A DNA stretch of 64,000 nucleotides from Methylotenera_A sp046594915 (GCA_046594915.1 JBKJRC010000005.1:186001-250000); one strand, 5' to 3'. Shown: positions 42,672 through 52,193, counted from the first letter of the stretch. Translations and numbers: made by a program. The notes: generated by a model from the sequence alone, not told the origin.

Positions 42672-43841
42672 ATGAATAAAGCATCTCCAACAACGACACT
42701 TGAGTTAGCTATTGATTTGCTCAGACGCCGCTCCAATACGCCAGAAGACGCGGGTTGCCAAGAGACCATGATTGCGCGGCTTGAGCCGCTAGGCTTTAAA
42801 ATTGAGCGCATGCGCTTTGGCGATGTGGATAATTTTTATGCCAGACGCGGCACAGCATCGCCATTGCTGGTATTTGCCGGCCACACCGATGTGGTGCCGA
42901 CTGGCCCAATCGACAAATGGTACACACCGCCATTTGAACCGACCATTGTAGATGGCATGTTATACGCACGCGGCGCGGCCGATATGAAAACGTCATTGGC
43001 CGCTTTTGTGACCAGCATTGAAGAATTTGTCGCAGAAAATCCCAATCACACCGGTTCTATCGGCTTGCTGATTACCTCAGATGAAGAAGGTATTGCCGTA
43101 AACGGCACCGTTAAAGTGGTTGAAGTATTGAAAAATCGCGGTGAATTGATTGATTATTGTATTGTCGGTGAGCCGACTAGCAACAAAGTAGTTGGCGATA
43201 TGATCAAAAACGGCAGACGCGGCTCATTATCGGCCAAGCTCACCGTTAAAGGCGTGCAAGGCCATATTGCCTATCCACATCTGGTTAAAAATCCCATCCA
43301 TCTGGTCGCGCCCGCGATTAAAGAGTTGGTAGAAACGCTTTGGGATAACGGTAATGAATATTTTCCGCCAACCTCTTGGCAAATCAGCAATATGAACGGC
43401 GGCACAGGTGCCACCAATGTGGTGCCTGGTGAAGTGGAGATTCTATTTAATTTTAGATTTTGCCCAGAATTAAGCGGCGCCGATGGTGTTATAAATGGCA
43501 GCACCGAGGCCAATTTAAAACAGCGTGTGCATGCTATTTTAGACGCCCACCAATTGGACTACGATTTAGAATGGGAGTATTCACCTCCTTACATTACGCC
43601 GCGCGGCAATCTGGTTGAAGCGATTTCACAGGCGATTGTTGAAAGCTATGGCGTGATGCCAGAACTTTCGACTACAGGCGGCACCAGTGACGGCCGCTTT
43701 ATTGCCGATGTCTGCAAGCAAGTAATTGAATTTGGCCCGCTAAATAAAACCATTCACAAACTAAATGAATGTGTAGGCGTAGCGGATATTGAGCCGCTAA
43801 AACAGACGTATAAATTAACACTTCAAACACTTATTAAATAG
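42672..43841 (+). CDS. dapE: Succinyl-diaminopimelate desuccinylase
   Basis: DapE removes succinate from N-succinyl-LL-diaminopimelate, using two zinc ions. The 389-residue M20 peptidase-family protein has VFAGHTDVVPTG near residue 73 (first metal His), YARGAADMKTSLAAF (bridging Asp), ITSDEEGIAVNGT (catalytic Glu pair) and the dimerisation domain in the middle. EFGPLNKTIHKLNECV carries the last metal His. It is flanked on both sides by four-copy 17-bp tandem arrays. prmB follows. Confidence 0.96.
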   Translation: MNKASPTTTLELAIDLLRRRSNTPEDAGCQETMIARLEPLGFKIERMRFGDVDNFYARRGTASPLLVFAGHTDVVPTGPIDKWYTPPFEPTIVDGMLYARGAADMKTSLAAFVTSIEEFVAENPNHTGSIGLLITSDEEGIAVNGTVKVVEVLKNRGELIDYCIVGEPTSNKVVGDMIKNGRRGSLSAKLTVKGVQGHIAYPHLVKNPIHLVAPAIKELVETLWDNGNEYFPPTSWQISNMNGGTGATNVVPGEVEILFNFRFCPELSGADGVINGSTEANLKQRVHAILDAHQLDYDLEWEYSPPYITPRGNLVEAISQAIVESYGVMPELSTTGGTSDGRFIADVCKQVIEFGPLNKTIHKLNECVGVADIEPLKQTYKLTLQTLIK

Positions 43842-43900
43842 CAAGACTGATTAAATAGTAGAATTAATTAAATGGAAAATTTGATAAATGAACAAATTTG
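43833..43900 (+). repeat. Four 17-bp tandem repeats across the dapE stop codon
   Basis: ATTAAATAGCAAGACTG, ATTAAATAGTAGAATTA, ATTAAATGGAAAATTTG and ATAAATGAACAAATTTG are in strict 17-base register. The first unit contains the dapE TAG. The sequence differs from the array before dapE, but the period and copy number are the same. Confidence 0.75.
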
Positions 43901-43938
43901 ACTTAAAAATCCGGTTAACTCAATAGAAAAAAGATGAC

Positions 43939-44871
43939 ATGACGCATTTCCCCAGATTAGCAGAAGAATTATTCACCATTCGCGATTGGCTGCGTTTTAC
44001 CGTCAGCCAGTTTGAAGAAGCGGAAGTTTTCTTTGGCCATGGCACCGATAACAGCTATGACGAAGCCGCGTGGCTGGTGATGAGCGCGCTACATTTGCCT
44101 CACGAGACGCTAAACAATTTTTTAGATGCGGTGATTACCGAGCAAGAGCGCAAACATCTGGCGCATTTAATTGAGCAACGCATTACCAAACGCACGCCAA
44201 CGGCTTATTTATTGCGCGAGGCGTGGCTGCGCGGTTTTAAGTTTTATGTGGATGAGCGCGTGATTGTGCCGCGCAGTTTTATTGCGGAATTATTAGATTT
44301 TAATGAAGAAGGCGAACATGGCTTGCAGCCATGGATTGAGCATCCGGAGCTGATTAACTCTGCCGCCGATATTTGCACGGGCAGCGGTTGTTTAGGCATA
44401 CTGCTAGCCAACGCGTTTCCAGATGCCACGATTGACGTAGTGGATATTTCGCCAGACGCAATTGCGGTGGCCAATATCAATATCGCTAATTATGGCTTGC
44501 AAGAACAAATCACCGCGATTGAATCGGATATGTTCACTGCTTTGGCAGGCAAAACCTATGACTTAATCATTAGCAACCCGCCTTACGTAGATGCTACTAG
44601 CATGGCAAAATTACCCACAGAATATCGCAACGAACCACAACTGGCTTTAGGTAGCGGCACCGCTGGATTGGATCATACCCACATAATCTTGCGCGAAGCG
44701 GCCAATTATTTAAATGATGATGGGTTATTAATCGTCGAAATTGGACATAACCGCGACGCCTTGTTGGATGCTTATCCTGATTTAGAGTTTACTTGGTTAA
44801 CGGTTGAGTCAGGCAATCAATGTGTGTTTCTGCTTACTAAAGAACAATTAACAACATTCAGCCCATCTTAG
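43939..44871 (+). CDS. prmB: Ribosomal protein L3 N5-glutamine methyltransferase
   Basis: PrmB methylates a glutamine of ribosomal protein L3. The 310-residue protein has the helical N-terminal domain, the SAM motif AADICTGSGCLGILLANAFP near 140 and the NPPY motif IISNPPYVDATSM near 212, followed by LALGSGTAGLD as in PrmB/PrmC. Length and the YLLREAWLRGFKFYVDERVIVPRS segment favour PrmB over PrmC. The usual dapE-prmB order is kept. It is convergent with rluB. Confidence 0.93.
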   Translation: MTHFPRLAEELFTIRDWLRFTVSQFEEAEVFFGHGTDNSYDEAAWLVMSALHLPHETLNNFLDAVITEQERKHLAHLIEQRITKRTPTAYLLREAWLRGFKFYVDERVIVPRSFIAELLDFNEEGEHGLQPWIEHPELINSAADICTGSGCLGILLANAFPDATIDVVDISPDAIAVANINIANYGLQEQITAIESDMFTALAGKTYDLIISNPPYVDATSMAKLPTEYRNEPQLALGSGTAGLDHTHIILREAANYLNDDGLLIVEIGHNRDALLDAYPDLEFTWLTVESGNQCVFLLTKEQLTTFSPS

Positions 44872-44975
44872 CCGTTATTCCCATGCAAACGGCAATCCAT
44901 TTTAGCCAACAAACAACTGCTGCAACATGCTCTATTAAACTTATCGACTAATTGATGAAGTTGCAGCGAAATACT

Positions 44976-46082
44976 CTATCGCTTTTTAGTCGTCGCTACC
45001 GGTAAATCGCTGCTTTGCCGCACGCGTCGGTTTGCTGGTTTTCGTGGTTTTGAATCTTTGAGCGCTGGCTTTTTAGCATCGGTATTTTTAGCAACACGTC
45101 CTCTATAAATAGGCTTACCATCTTCACCCAGTTCGCGCACTGTTCTATCCAACGCACTCATTCTTTGTTTGCGCACTTTTGGCACGAATACGGCGGTAGC
45201 CTTGTCTTTTTCGCGCTGATTTAACTGTCTTAGTGGCGCTTTTGGCACTTCTAAACCAGCCCATTCCAACAATTCCACCACAGTTTTTTGCTCTAGCTTT
45301 AACATGGTGCCGCGTTTTACCCTAGGCGGCAAATTCACCGGGCCAAAGCGCACGCGCATTAAGCGGCTGACGGGTAATTGAAACGCTTCAAACAAACGGC
45401 GCACTTCGCGGTTACGGCCTTCGCGAATAATCACTTGATACCAATGATTGGCTCCCTCCCCGCCTTGCGCACTAATGCTATCAAAGCTGGCAGGGCCGTC
45501 TTCCAACTCAATGCCTTGTGTCAACATGGTCATTTGCTCATCAGTCAGCTCACCAAAAATACGCACCGCATATTCGCGCTCCACTTCGTAGCGCGGGTGC
45601 ATAAAACGGTTAGCCAATTCGCCTGAATTAGTAAATATCAACAGGCCGCTGGTATTCATATCCAGCCGCCCAATTGCAATCCATTTGCCTTGTTTGATTT
45701 TCGGCAGCTTGTCAAAAACAGTCGCGCGCCCTTCTGGGTCATCTTGACTAACGATTTCGCCTTCTGGTTTGTGGTAAATCAACACTTGCGGCAATTCCGC
45801 TTCAAACGATAAACGCACAGGCCTACTATCAATACGCACCACATCATATTGCGTCACGCCTGCGCCCACTTTGGCGATTTCGCCATTGATCGTCACGCGT
45901 CCGCTGGCTATTAATTCTTCCATATCGCGGCGCGAGCCTAAACCTTGCGTGGCTAACAGTTTATGCAAGCGCTGCATTGGTTCGGGTGCAGCGTTTTCGT
46001 CTACTTCCAGCTTAGTAAAGTTGGTTTTTGGACGGCGAATGGGTGCTTGTGGGTCGCGCTGCTGCTTGAAAGGACGTGCCAT
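44976..46082 (-). CDS. rluB: 23S rRNA pseudouridine-2605 synthase
   Basis: RluB isomerises U2605 in 23S rRNA. The 368-residue protein has an N-terminal S4 domain (MQRLHKLLATQGLGSRRDMEELIASGRVTINGE, about 36-70) and the RsuA-type catalytic domain with GRLDMNTSGLLIFTNSGELANR, which holds the catalytic Asp, then GRNREVRRLFEAF. A basic, low-complexity tail (about 280-368, rich in Lys, Arg, Pro) extends beyond the fold, common in RluB. It is the last gene of the scpA-scpB-rluB row. Confidence 0.94.
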   Translation of the reverse strand: MARPFKQQRDPQAPIRRPKTNFTKLEVDENAAPEPMQRLHKLLATQGLGSRRDMEELIASGRVTINGEIAKVGAGVTQYDVVRIDSRPVRLSFEAELPQVLIYHKPEGEIVSQDDPEGRATVFDKLPKIKQGKWIAIGRLDMNTSGLLIFTNSGELANRFMHPRYEVEREYAVRIFGELTDEQMTMLTQGIELEDGPASFDSISAQGGEGANHWYQVIIREGRNREVRRLFEAFQLPVSRLMRVRFGPVNLPPRVKRGTMLKLEQKTVVELLEWAGLEVPKAPLRQLNQREKDKATAVFVPKVRKQRMSALDRTVRELGEDGKPIYRGRVAKNTDAKKPALKDSKPRKPANRRVRQSSDLPVATTKKR

Positions 46083-46171
46083 GATGAGCTTACTTTTATT
46101 TGCTAAGCAATGATTTTACAGTAGTTATTACGAAATCCAGCATAAATTAATGCATTGGGATTTGCTGGAAA

Positions 46172-46735
46172 TTAATTTTCCAACGGAATTTCAGTTTGCG
46201 CAAAATCTTCTAACGGCGGTAATTCGCTTATAGTACGTAGATTTAAATCATCTAAAAAGTGTTTGGTGGTTGCATAAAGCGATGGCCGACCAGGTACTTC
46301 GCGCTGCCCCACAACATCAATCCAATCGCGCTCTTGCAATTGGCGCATCACATTTGGATTAACCGCCACGCCACGAATTTGCTCAATATCGCCGCGTGTG
46401 ACGGGCTGTTTATAAGCAATAATGGCTAATGTTTCCATCACAGCACGTGAATATTTAGGCTGTTTTTCTGGGCTTAAGCGCGCAATAAATTCGCTAAATT
46501 GCGGCTTGGCTTGAAAACGATAGCCAGTCGCCACTTGCACCAATTCCAGCGTTTTGGCTGTGTTTTCTTGCACCCAATCTTGCTTTAATTCATCCAGCAA
46601 CATGCGCAAAGTAGTACGCTCCATGCGGCCTGCAAACAGTTTCAGTAAATCGTCTAGGCTTAACGGCTGGCCAGCTGTTAACAATGCCGCTTCCAGAATC
46701 TGCTTAAATTCAGTAATATTATCGGGCTCTTTCAC
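46172..46735 (-). CDS. scpB: Segregation and condensation protein B
   Basis: ScpB, with ScpA, forms the non-SMC part of the bacterial condensin complex. The 187-residue protein has two winged-helix domains: FKQILEAALLTAGQPLSLDDLL at the start and the signature YSRAVMETLAIIAYKQPVTRGDIEQIRGV near 95. GTG is the start codon, 2 bases after the scpA stop, which implies coupling. No smc gene is in the window. Confidence 0.94.
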   Translation of the reverse strand: MKEPDNITEFKQILEAALLTAGQPLSLDDLLKLFAGRMERTTLRMLLDELKQDWVQENTAKTLELVQVATGYRFQAKPQFSEFIARLSPEKQPKYSRAVMETLAIIAYKQPVTRGDIEQIRGVAVNPNVMRQLQERDWIDVVGQREVPGRPSLYATTKHFLDDLNLRTISELPPLEDFAQTEIPLEN

Positions 46736-46737
46736 AA

Positions 46738-47523
46738 TTACTCACTGGTATTCGCTTGTAAATAGATCGGTGAAAAGGCTTGTTGTTGTGTGATGCGAAT
46801 CAAACCTTCTTTTGCCAGCTCTAAAATCGCTAAAAAATGCACCACCAATTTGGCTAAACCTTCTGTTACCACATCAAATAAAGCTGAAAATTCCACCATA
46901 CCATCGGCTTTTAAACGTCGCAGAATCTGGCTCATATGTTCGCGTACCGACAACTCTGCTTTGCCGATTTTATGATGCGTAGTCAATTTCGCGCGTTTAA
47001 GCACATTGCGCCATGCTTCAACCAGCTCATTTAAACTGACTTCAGGCGGCTTAATCTCTGAAATATGCTGATAATAAGCGGCGGCTACGCTAATATCGAC
47101 GCCCACTTGCGGCATCTCGTCCAAGCGCTGTGATGCTAATTTAATCGCTTCGTATTCCATTAATCGACGCACTAACTCCGCACGCGGATCGTCATCCTCC
47201 GCTACTTCAGTTGGTTTAGGCAGCAGCATCCGCGATTTAATCTCAATCAACATCGCCGACATCAGTAAATAATCTGCCGCTAGTTCCAGTTTAATGACTT
47301 TCATTTTTTCCACATACACCATATATTGCGCAGTCAATTGCGCCATGGGAATATCCAGAATATCTAGGTTATGCTTGCGAATCAGGTAAAGCAATAAATC
47401 CAGTGGACCTTCAAACGCTTCTAAATACACTTCCAGCGCATCTGGCGGTATGTATAAATCTTGCGGCAGCTCAGATAGGGCTTCACCATGAACACGTATA
47501 CCTAATGTAAGTTGTGTTTGCAT
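46738..47523 (-). CDS. scpA: Segregation and condensation protein A
   Basis: ScpA is the kleisin that links the SMC heads. The 261-residue protein contains the conserved N-terminal segment EAFEGPLDLLLYLIRKHNLDILDIPMAQLT (near 31-60) that binds the SMC neck, an ADYLLMSAMLIEIKSRMLLP helix, and a C-terminal winged helix (FLAILELAKEGLIRITQQQAFSPIYL). Two bases separate it from scpB. The SMR gene precedes it by 5 bases. Confidence 0.94.
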   Translation of the reverse strand: MQTQLTLGIRVHGEALSELPQDLYIPPDALEVYLEAFEGPLDLLLYLIRKHNLDILDIPMAQLTAQYMVYVEKMKVIKLELAADYLLMSAMLIEIKSRMLLPKPTEVAEDDDPRAELVRRLMEYEAIKLASQRLDEMPQVGVDISVAAAYYQHISEIKPPEVSLNELVEAWRNVLKRAKLTTHHKIGKAELSVREHMSQILRRLKADGMVEFSALFDVVTEGLAKLVVHFLAILELAKEGLIRITQQQAFSPIYLQANTSE

Positions 47524-47528
47524 TGATC

Positions 47529-47861
47529 TTAATGCCCAACCGATTTTGAGAATAAATTAATCACAATGACACCTGCAATAATTAAGCCCATACCAATCAT
47601 AGATGGCAAATCCAGACTCTGCTTGTAGACCAGCCAAGCGATAACAGCGATCAGCACAATGCCCATACCAGACCAAATGGCGTACATTATGCCGACTGGC
47701 AACACGCGCAAACTGATTGACATAAAATAGAATGCCGTGCCATAGCCTGCCACCACAATCAGTGATGGGATAAGTCGCGTAAATTCGTTAGAAGCTTTCA
47801 GCGCTGATGTGCCGATGACTTCTGCAAAAATCGCGATTGCTAAAGCTAACCAGTGATTCAT
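47529..47861 (-). CDS. Small multidrug resistance (SMR) efflux protein, EmrE-like
   Basis: The 110-residue protein has four helices and the substrate/proton-binding glutamate in IAIFAEVIGTSALKAS (Glu14). YAIWSGMGIVLIAVIAWLVYKQSLD is the Gly/Trp-rich segment of EmrE-type transporters, which export quaternary cations in exchange for protons. Its slot between trpS and scpA is unusual; in the conserved betaproteobacterial order these genes are neighbours, so this may be an added gene. Cargo cannot be read from sequence. Confidence 0.9.
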   Translation of the reverse strand: MNHWLALAIAIFAEVIGTSALKASNEFTRLIPSLIVVAGYGTAFYFMSISLRVLPVGIMYAIWSGMGIVLIAVIAWLVYKQSLDLPSMIGMGLIIAGVIVINLFSKSVGH

Positions 47862-47877
47862 GCTGTTCCTTTTACTA

Positions 47878-49080
47878 TTATGAGTAGTTCAAACCCATCG
47901 CGTCTCTCACATCCCGCATGGTTTCTCGTGCTAATTTACGCGCTTTCTCACAGCCTTCGGCGACAATGTTTTTCACTAAAGTGGGGTCTTCTGCATATTG
48001 CGCAGCGCGCTCTTGAATCGGTTTTAGTTCTTTTAATATCCCATCTATGACTGGTGTTTTACACTCTATGCAGCCAATAGCAGCGGTTTTACAACCGTTT
48101 TGTACCCAATCCTGGGTAGATTGATCTGAATAGATTTCGTGCAATTGCCAAACCGGGCATTTGGCTGGATCACCCGGATCGGTGCGGCGAATGCGCGCTG
48201 GGTCGGTCGGCATGGTTTTGATTTTTTTAGCAATACTCTCTTTATCTTCGCGCAGTGAAATCGTGTTGTTATAGGATTTAGACATTTTCTGTCCATCTAA
48301 ACCCGGCATTTTCGAGGCTGGTGTGAGCTTATAATCCGGCTCCAGCAAAATCATTTTACCGCCGCCTTCAAGGTAACCTAGCAAGCGCTCTTTGTCACCC
48401 ATGCTCATGCCTTGTTGTTCTTCAATCAAGGCGCGAGCGGATTCCAGCGCTTCTTCATCGCCCGCTTGTTGATAAGCACTGCGCATTTCTTCATACAAGG
48501 CGCTTTTTTTGCTACCGAGTTTTTTAATGGCTGCCTTGGCTTTTTCTTCAAATCCCGTTTCTTTACCGTAGATATGGTTAAAGCGACGCGCGATTTCGCG
48601 GGTGAATTCGATATGCGGGATTTGGTCTTCGCCCACTGGCACTTGGGTTGCTTTGTAAATTAAGATATCCGCACTTTGCAGTAATGGATAACCTAAAAAG
48701 CCGTAAGTCGATAAATCTTTGCTGGATAATTTTTCTTGTTGGTCTTTATAGGTGGGCACACGTTCTAACCAACTTAACGGGGTAATCATGCTCAAAAGCG
48801 TATGCAATTCGGCATGTTCAGGCACGCGCGATTGGATAAATATCGTCGCGTTGGCTGGGTCAACACCCGCTGCCAGCCAATCAATGACCATTTCCCAAAC
48901 CGATTCTTCAATGATTTCTGGCGTATCGTAATGCGTGGTTAATGCATGCCAATCGGCGACAAAAAACAGGCACTCGTGCTCGTGTTGCAGCTTAATCCAA
49001 TTTTTAAGTACGCCATTGTAATGGCCTAAATGCAAATTGCCGGTTGGGCGCATGCCCGATAAAACGCGTTCTAACGCCAT
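47878..49080 (-). CDS. trpS: Tryptophanyl-tRNA synthetase
   Basis: TrpRS charges tRNA-Trp. The class I signatures are HLGHYNGVLKNW (the HIGH motif, near residue 17) and KMSKSYNNTISL (near 265). At 400 residues it is the longer form with an extension in the middle region (the KAKAAIKKLGSKKSALYEEMRSAYQQAGDEEALES helices), found in many betaproteobacteria. Conserved DWHALTTHYD is present. It lies between an M50 protease gene and the SMR gene. Confidence 0.96.
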   Translation of the reverse strand: MALERVLSGMRPTGNLHLGHYNGVLKNWIKLQHEHECLFFVADWHALTTHYDTPEIIEESVWEMVIDWLAAGVDPANATIFIQSRVPEHAELHTLLSMITPLSWLERVPTYKDQQEKLSSKDLSTYGFLGYPLLQSADILIYKATQVPVGEDQIPHIEFTREIARRFNHIYGKETGFEEKAKAAIKKLGSKKSALYEEMRSAYQQAGDEEALESARALIEEQQGMSMGDKERLLGYLEGGGKMILLEPDYKLTPASKMPGLDGQKMSKSYNNTISLREDKESIAKKIKTMPTDPARIRRTDPGDPAKCPVWQLHEIYSDQSTQDWVQNGCKTAAIGCIECKTPVIDGILKELKPIQERAAQYAEDPTLVKNIVAEGCEKARKLARETMRDVRDAMGLNYS

Positions 49081-49109
49081 ATTTAACCTTGACTTAACCT
49101 ATCTGAAAA

Positions 49110-49778
49110 TTAGAAAAACACTGCCGAAATGGACTGCAAAGTCAACATCACAAACGGCCACATGATTTTATCAAGAATATGCGTGACCAATAGCAGAATC
49201 AAAATAATAAAGCCGTAACGCTCAATTTGCGCGTATTTAACCGCTAGATTATTCGGTAGTAAACTCACGGCAATGCGCCCGCCATCCAACGGTGGTAATG
49301 GCAATAGATTAAGCACCATTAAAATAGTATTCACTAATATGCCCGCCGCGCCCATCAACGCAAATGGCAGTGCAGCGGTTTCAGGCAGAAAATGGGCAAA
49401 TTGAATGGCGATTGCCCACAAAATTGCCATGGCCAAATTAGCGCCCGGCCCAGCTGCGGCTACCCACAACATATCGCGTTTAGGGTGACGCAATTTCATA
49501 AAATTAACTGGTACTGGTTTAGCCCAGCCGAAAAAGATGCCACCGACTAACATGGTAATGCTGGGCACAATCACCGTACCAACCAGATCGATGTGGCGAA
49601 TGGGATTTAGGGTGATACGGCCTAAATGATGCGCCGTCATATCACCATAATAACGCGCGGCATAGCCATGCGCGGCTTCGTGCACGGTGATGGCAAAAAT
49701 CATGGGAATGGCAGTAACTGCAATGCGCTGCACGGTAGTGAGCGATTGCAACGCGCTTAAAAGACTGAAAAAATCCAT
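49110..49778 (-). CDS. Site-2 protease family (M50) membrane metalloprotease
   Basis: The 222-residue protein has six hydrophobic segments, the zinc motif in ITVHEAAHGYAARYYGD (HExxH, near residue 33) and the second motif NLLPLPPLDGGRI near 160. Such short, PDZ-less M50 proteins cut within or near membranes; targets are unknown. In betaproteobacteria it sits between the Sua5-type gene and trpS, as here, 29 bases before trpS. Confidence 0.9.
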   Translation of the reverse strand: MDFFSLLSALQSLTTVQRIAVTAIPMIFAITVHEAAHGYAARYYGDMTAHHLGRITLNPIRHIDLVGTVIVPSITMLVGGIFFGWAKPVPVNFMKLRHPKRDMLWVAAAGPGANLAMAILWAIAIQFAHFLPETAALPFALMGAAGILVNTILMVLNLLPLPPLDGGRIAVSLLPNNLAVKYAQIERYGFIILILLLVTHILDKIMWPFVMLTLQSISAVFF

Positions 49779-49840
49779 ATTGCTTTCTAAACTTAACTAT
49801 TTTTACGTGATTTTTAGTGTTAACTTTTCTAAAAGAAGCC

Positions 49841-50464
49841 TTACAAACCAAACGGCGCCGCATCTGCCACACCCTGGCGAATCAAAGCAGGTTTAGCATT
49901 CGTTAAATCAATCACCGTCGTTAAGCCTGCAAAACTAATGGCCGAATCAATCACTAAATTCACTTGGCTTTCCAAACGGTCACGAATTTCCCATGCTTCG
50001 TTCAATGGTTCGTCGTCATTTGGCAATTGCAATGTCATGCTTAACATCGGTTCAGCCAGTTCATCTAACAAAGCCTGCACAACCAAATGATCTGGCACGC
50101 GGATGCCGACTGCGCTGCGCTTTGCGTGTTGCAAACGGCGCGGCACTTCGCGGGTGGCCTTTAAAATAAAGGTAATTGCCGCTGGCGTATTGGCTTTTAA
50201 TAATCTGAATTGGCTATTATCCACTTGCGCATACACGCTTAACTCACTTAAATTACGGCAAATCAACGTAAACAAATGGTCATCACCCAGCCCACGAATT
50301 TGGCGAATCCTGTCTTGCGCGTCCTTAAAACCCATCATGCAACCTAGCGCGTAGCTAGAGTCAGTTGGATACGCAATCACGCCACCACCACGTAAGATTT
50401 CAACTGCAAGCTTAATTAGCCGCGGTTGGGGATTATCGGCATTGATCACAAAATATTGCGCCAT
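49841..50464 (-). CDS. Sua5/YciO-type threonylcarbamoyl-AMP synthase-like protein
   Basis: The 207-residue protein has the YrdC fold: GGVIAYPTDSSYALGCMMGF near 28, then IRQIRGLGDDHLFTLICRNLSEL, where the KxR/RGxxK ATP contacts lie. It resembles YciO more than TsaC; YciO members may have weak or different activity from the t6A enzyme. There is no Sua5 C-terminal domain. It is upstream of the M50 gene and downstream of the PHP phosphatase gene. Confidence 0.85.
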   Translation of the reverse strand: MAQYFVINADNPQPRLIKLAVEILRGGGVIAYPTDSSYALGCMMGFKDAQDRIRQIRGLGDDHLFTLICRNLSELSVYAQVDNSQFRLLKANTPAAITFILKATREVPRRLQHAKRSAVGIRVPDHLVVQALLDELAEPMLSMTLQLPNDDEPLNEAWEIRDRLESQVNLVIDSAISFAGLTTVIDLTNAKPALIRQGVADAAPFGL

Positions 50465-50612
50465 TGTTCAGGGCATCTCAATAAACTTAATTTTCGTCGT
50501 TACACAGCGTTGCTCATCAAAAATAATTCCTTAAACATCAAACATATGCGGCGTCATTATTTTTTAATCGCGCCTTGTTTGACTTAGAAACTTAAATTTA
50601 TAGAGGCACACT

Positions 50613-51464
50613 TTAATTTAAATATTGTGCTTCTGTCCAATCCGCCCACACAGGGTCGCAATCTGCCGGCAAATCTGGCACACAACCCATGGCCATATAA
50701 GATAATCCTGGACCATGGTAATCGGAACCCAGTGAGGCTTTTAAGCTAAAGCGATGCGCGATTTTGGCAAATTGCTGATATTGCGGCGGATTATGGCTGC
50801 CCGTCACCACTTCTATCGCCGTGCCGCCGTAACTTCTAAATTCGTGCATCAGCAACAGCATATTAATCGTGCCCAAATCGTAACGGCCAGGATGCGCAAT
50901 TACCGCTTGACCTCCTGCATTGGTAATTAGACTGACTGCCGATTCAAGGCTCATCCATTGATGATCGACAAAACCTGGTTTGCCTTTGACCAGAAATTTT
51001 TTAAACACCGACTTAACATCTTTTGCATGGCCATTTTTAACGAAAAACTGGGCAAAATGGCTACGCGTCATAATGCCTTGTTTGGCAAACTCTTTTGCGC
51101 CTTCATACGCGCCGCTGATACCCACTTTGGCCAAGCCTTCTGCCATTTGCATAGCGCGCTCTTCACGCCCGATGCGTACTGCAGCCAAAGCGTTTTTTAA
51201 TATTTCGTTTTCGGCATCAAATTTTAAGCCAACAATATGCAACGTGCGTCTTTTCCATGTCACTGAAATTTCAACGCCATTGACAAAATGAATGCCATGC
51301 TGATTAGCAGCCTCACGCGCAACAGGCAAACCAGTAATATCATCGTGATCGGTGAGCGCCAGTACTTTAATGCCACTTTTAGCGGCATGCGCCACTAAAT
51401 CTTGCGGTGTCAATAAGCCATCTGAAACCGTGGAATGACAATGTAAATCGATCTGTGCAGCCAT
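50613..51464 (-). CDS. PHP-domain phosphoesterase (RNase AM/YciV type)
   Basis: The 283-residue protein has the PHP metal motif DLHCHSTVSDGLLTPQDLV at the start, ALTDHDDITGLPVA near 37, and GSDYHGPG near the end. YciV members hydrolyse 3',5'-nucleoside bisphosphates and trim 5' ends of RNA. It heads the minus-strand row PHP, YciO, M50, trpS, scpA, scpB, rluB and is divergent from yciB. Confidence 0.9.
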   Translation of the reverse strand: MAAQIDLHCHSTVSDGLLTPQDLVAHAAKSGIKVLALTDHDDITGLPVAREAANQHGIHFVNGVEISVTWKRRTLHIVGLKFDAENEILKNALAAVRIGREERAMQMAEGLAKVGISGAYEGAKEFAKQGIMTRSHFAQFFVKNGHAKDVKSVFKKFLVKGKPGFVDHQWMSLESAVSLITNAGGQAVIAHPGRYDLGTINMLLLMHEFRSYGGTAIEVVTGSHNPPQYQQFAKIAHRFSLKASLGSDYHGPGLSYMAMGCVPDLPADCDPVWADWTEAQYLN

Positions 51465-51638
51465 AAATGATTATTCAGTAACGCCTAATGATTGAATATT
51501 TTGCAAACAAGTGTAAATCATAGCAAAATACTACCTTTACAGATAGTTAAGCTTTAGTTTTGAAGCCTTCACTCTACATAAAGCAACGCTTTTATTAAGC
51601 AACCCACTATTGAGCAACCCACTTAACCGAAAGAACGC

Positions 51639-52193
51639 ATGAAATTTTTCTTTGATTTAATCCCCGTTATTTTATTTTTTATCGGGTTTAAGCTATACGA
51701 TATTTTTACGGCCACGGCAATTGCCATCGGCGCCACCATTGCGCTGATTATCTACGCCAAAATTCGGCATGGCATCGTTGACAAAATGTTGCTGGTGAAT
51801 GGCGCGATTATTAGCGTGCTGGGCGGCGTTACCCTTTTGTTGCACGATAAAACCTATATTATGTGGAAACCAACGGTGTTGTATTGGTTGCTGGCGGCGG
51901 TTTTATTGGCTGCTAATCTATTTTTTAAAAAGAATTTTATTCAGCAAATGATGGGCAAAATGCTCAATGCCCCTAAGCCGATTTGGGATAGATTGAATCT
52001 GGCCTGGGTGGTTTTTCTGGTAATTTTGGGTTTTGTGAATCTGTATGTTGCGTTTAATTACTCAGAGAATGCATGGGTTAACTTTAAGCTATTTGGCGTC
52101 ACCAGCATTATGTTTATTTTCGTTATTGCGCAAACGCTGTTGCTTAAACAGTATTTAATTGAACCGATTGACGATAAAAAAGAGCCTGAATAA
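51639..52193 (+). CDS. yciB: Inner-membrane septation protein YciB (IspZ)
   Basis: The 184-residue protein has five helices and the family segments FFDLIPVILFFIGFKLYDIF at the start, VTLLLHDKTYIMWKPTVLYWLLA near 70 and WDRLNLAWVVFLVILGFVNLYVAFNY near 112. YciB is linked to septum formation and envelope synthesis; mechanism unknown. Its stop overlaps yciI by one base (TAATG), so the two are coupled. Confidence 0.94.
   Translation: MKFFFDLIPVILFFIGFKLYDIFTATAIAIGATIALIIYAKIRHGIVDKMLLVNGAIISVLGGVTLLLHDKTYIMWKPTVLYWLLAAVLLAANLFFKKNFIQQMMGKMLNAPKPIWDRLNLAWVVFLVILGFVNLYVAFNYSENAWVNFKLFGVTSIMFIFVIAQTLLLKQYLIEPIDDKKEPE

Noticed and set aside
42505..43900. CRISPR array around dapE
   Set aside because: The 17-bp units are directly adjacent without spacers and are imperfect, and no cas gene is present.
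44919..44967. GCTGCAAC/GTTGCAGC inverted repeat between prmB and rluB as a terminator
   Set aside because: The 8-base arms are 33 bases apart and no T-run follows; a functional terminator is doubtful.
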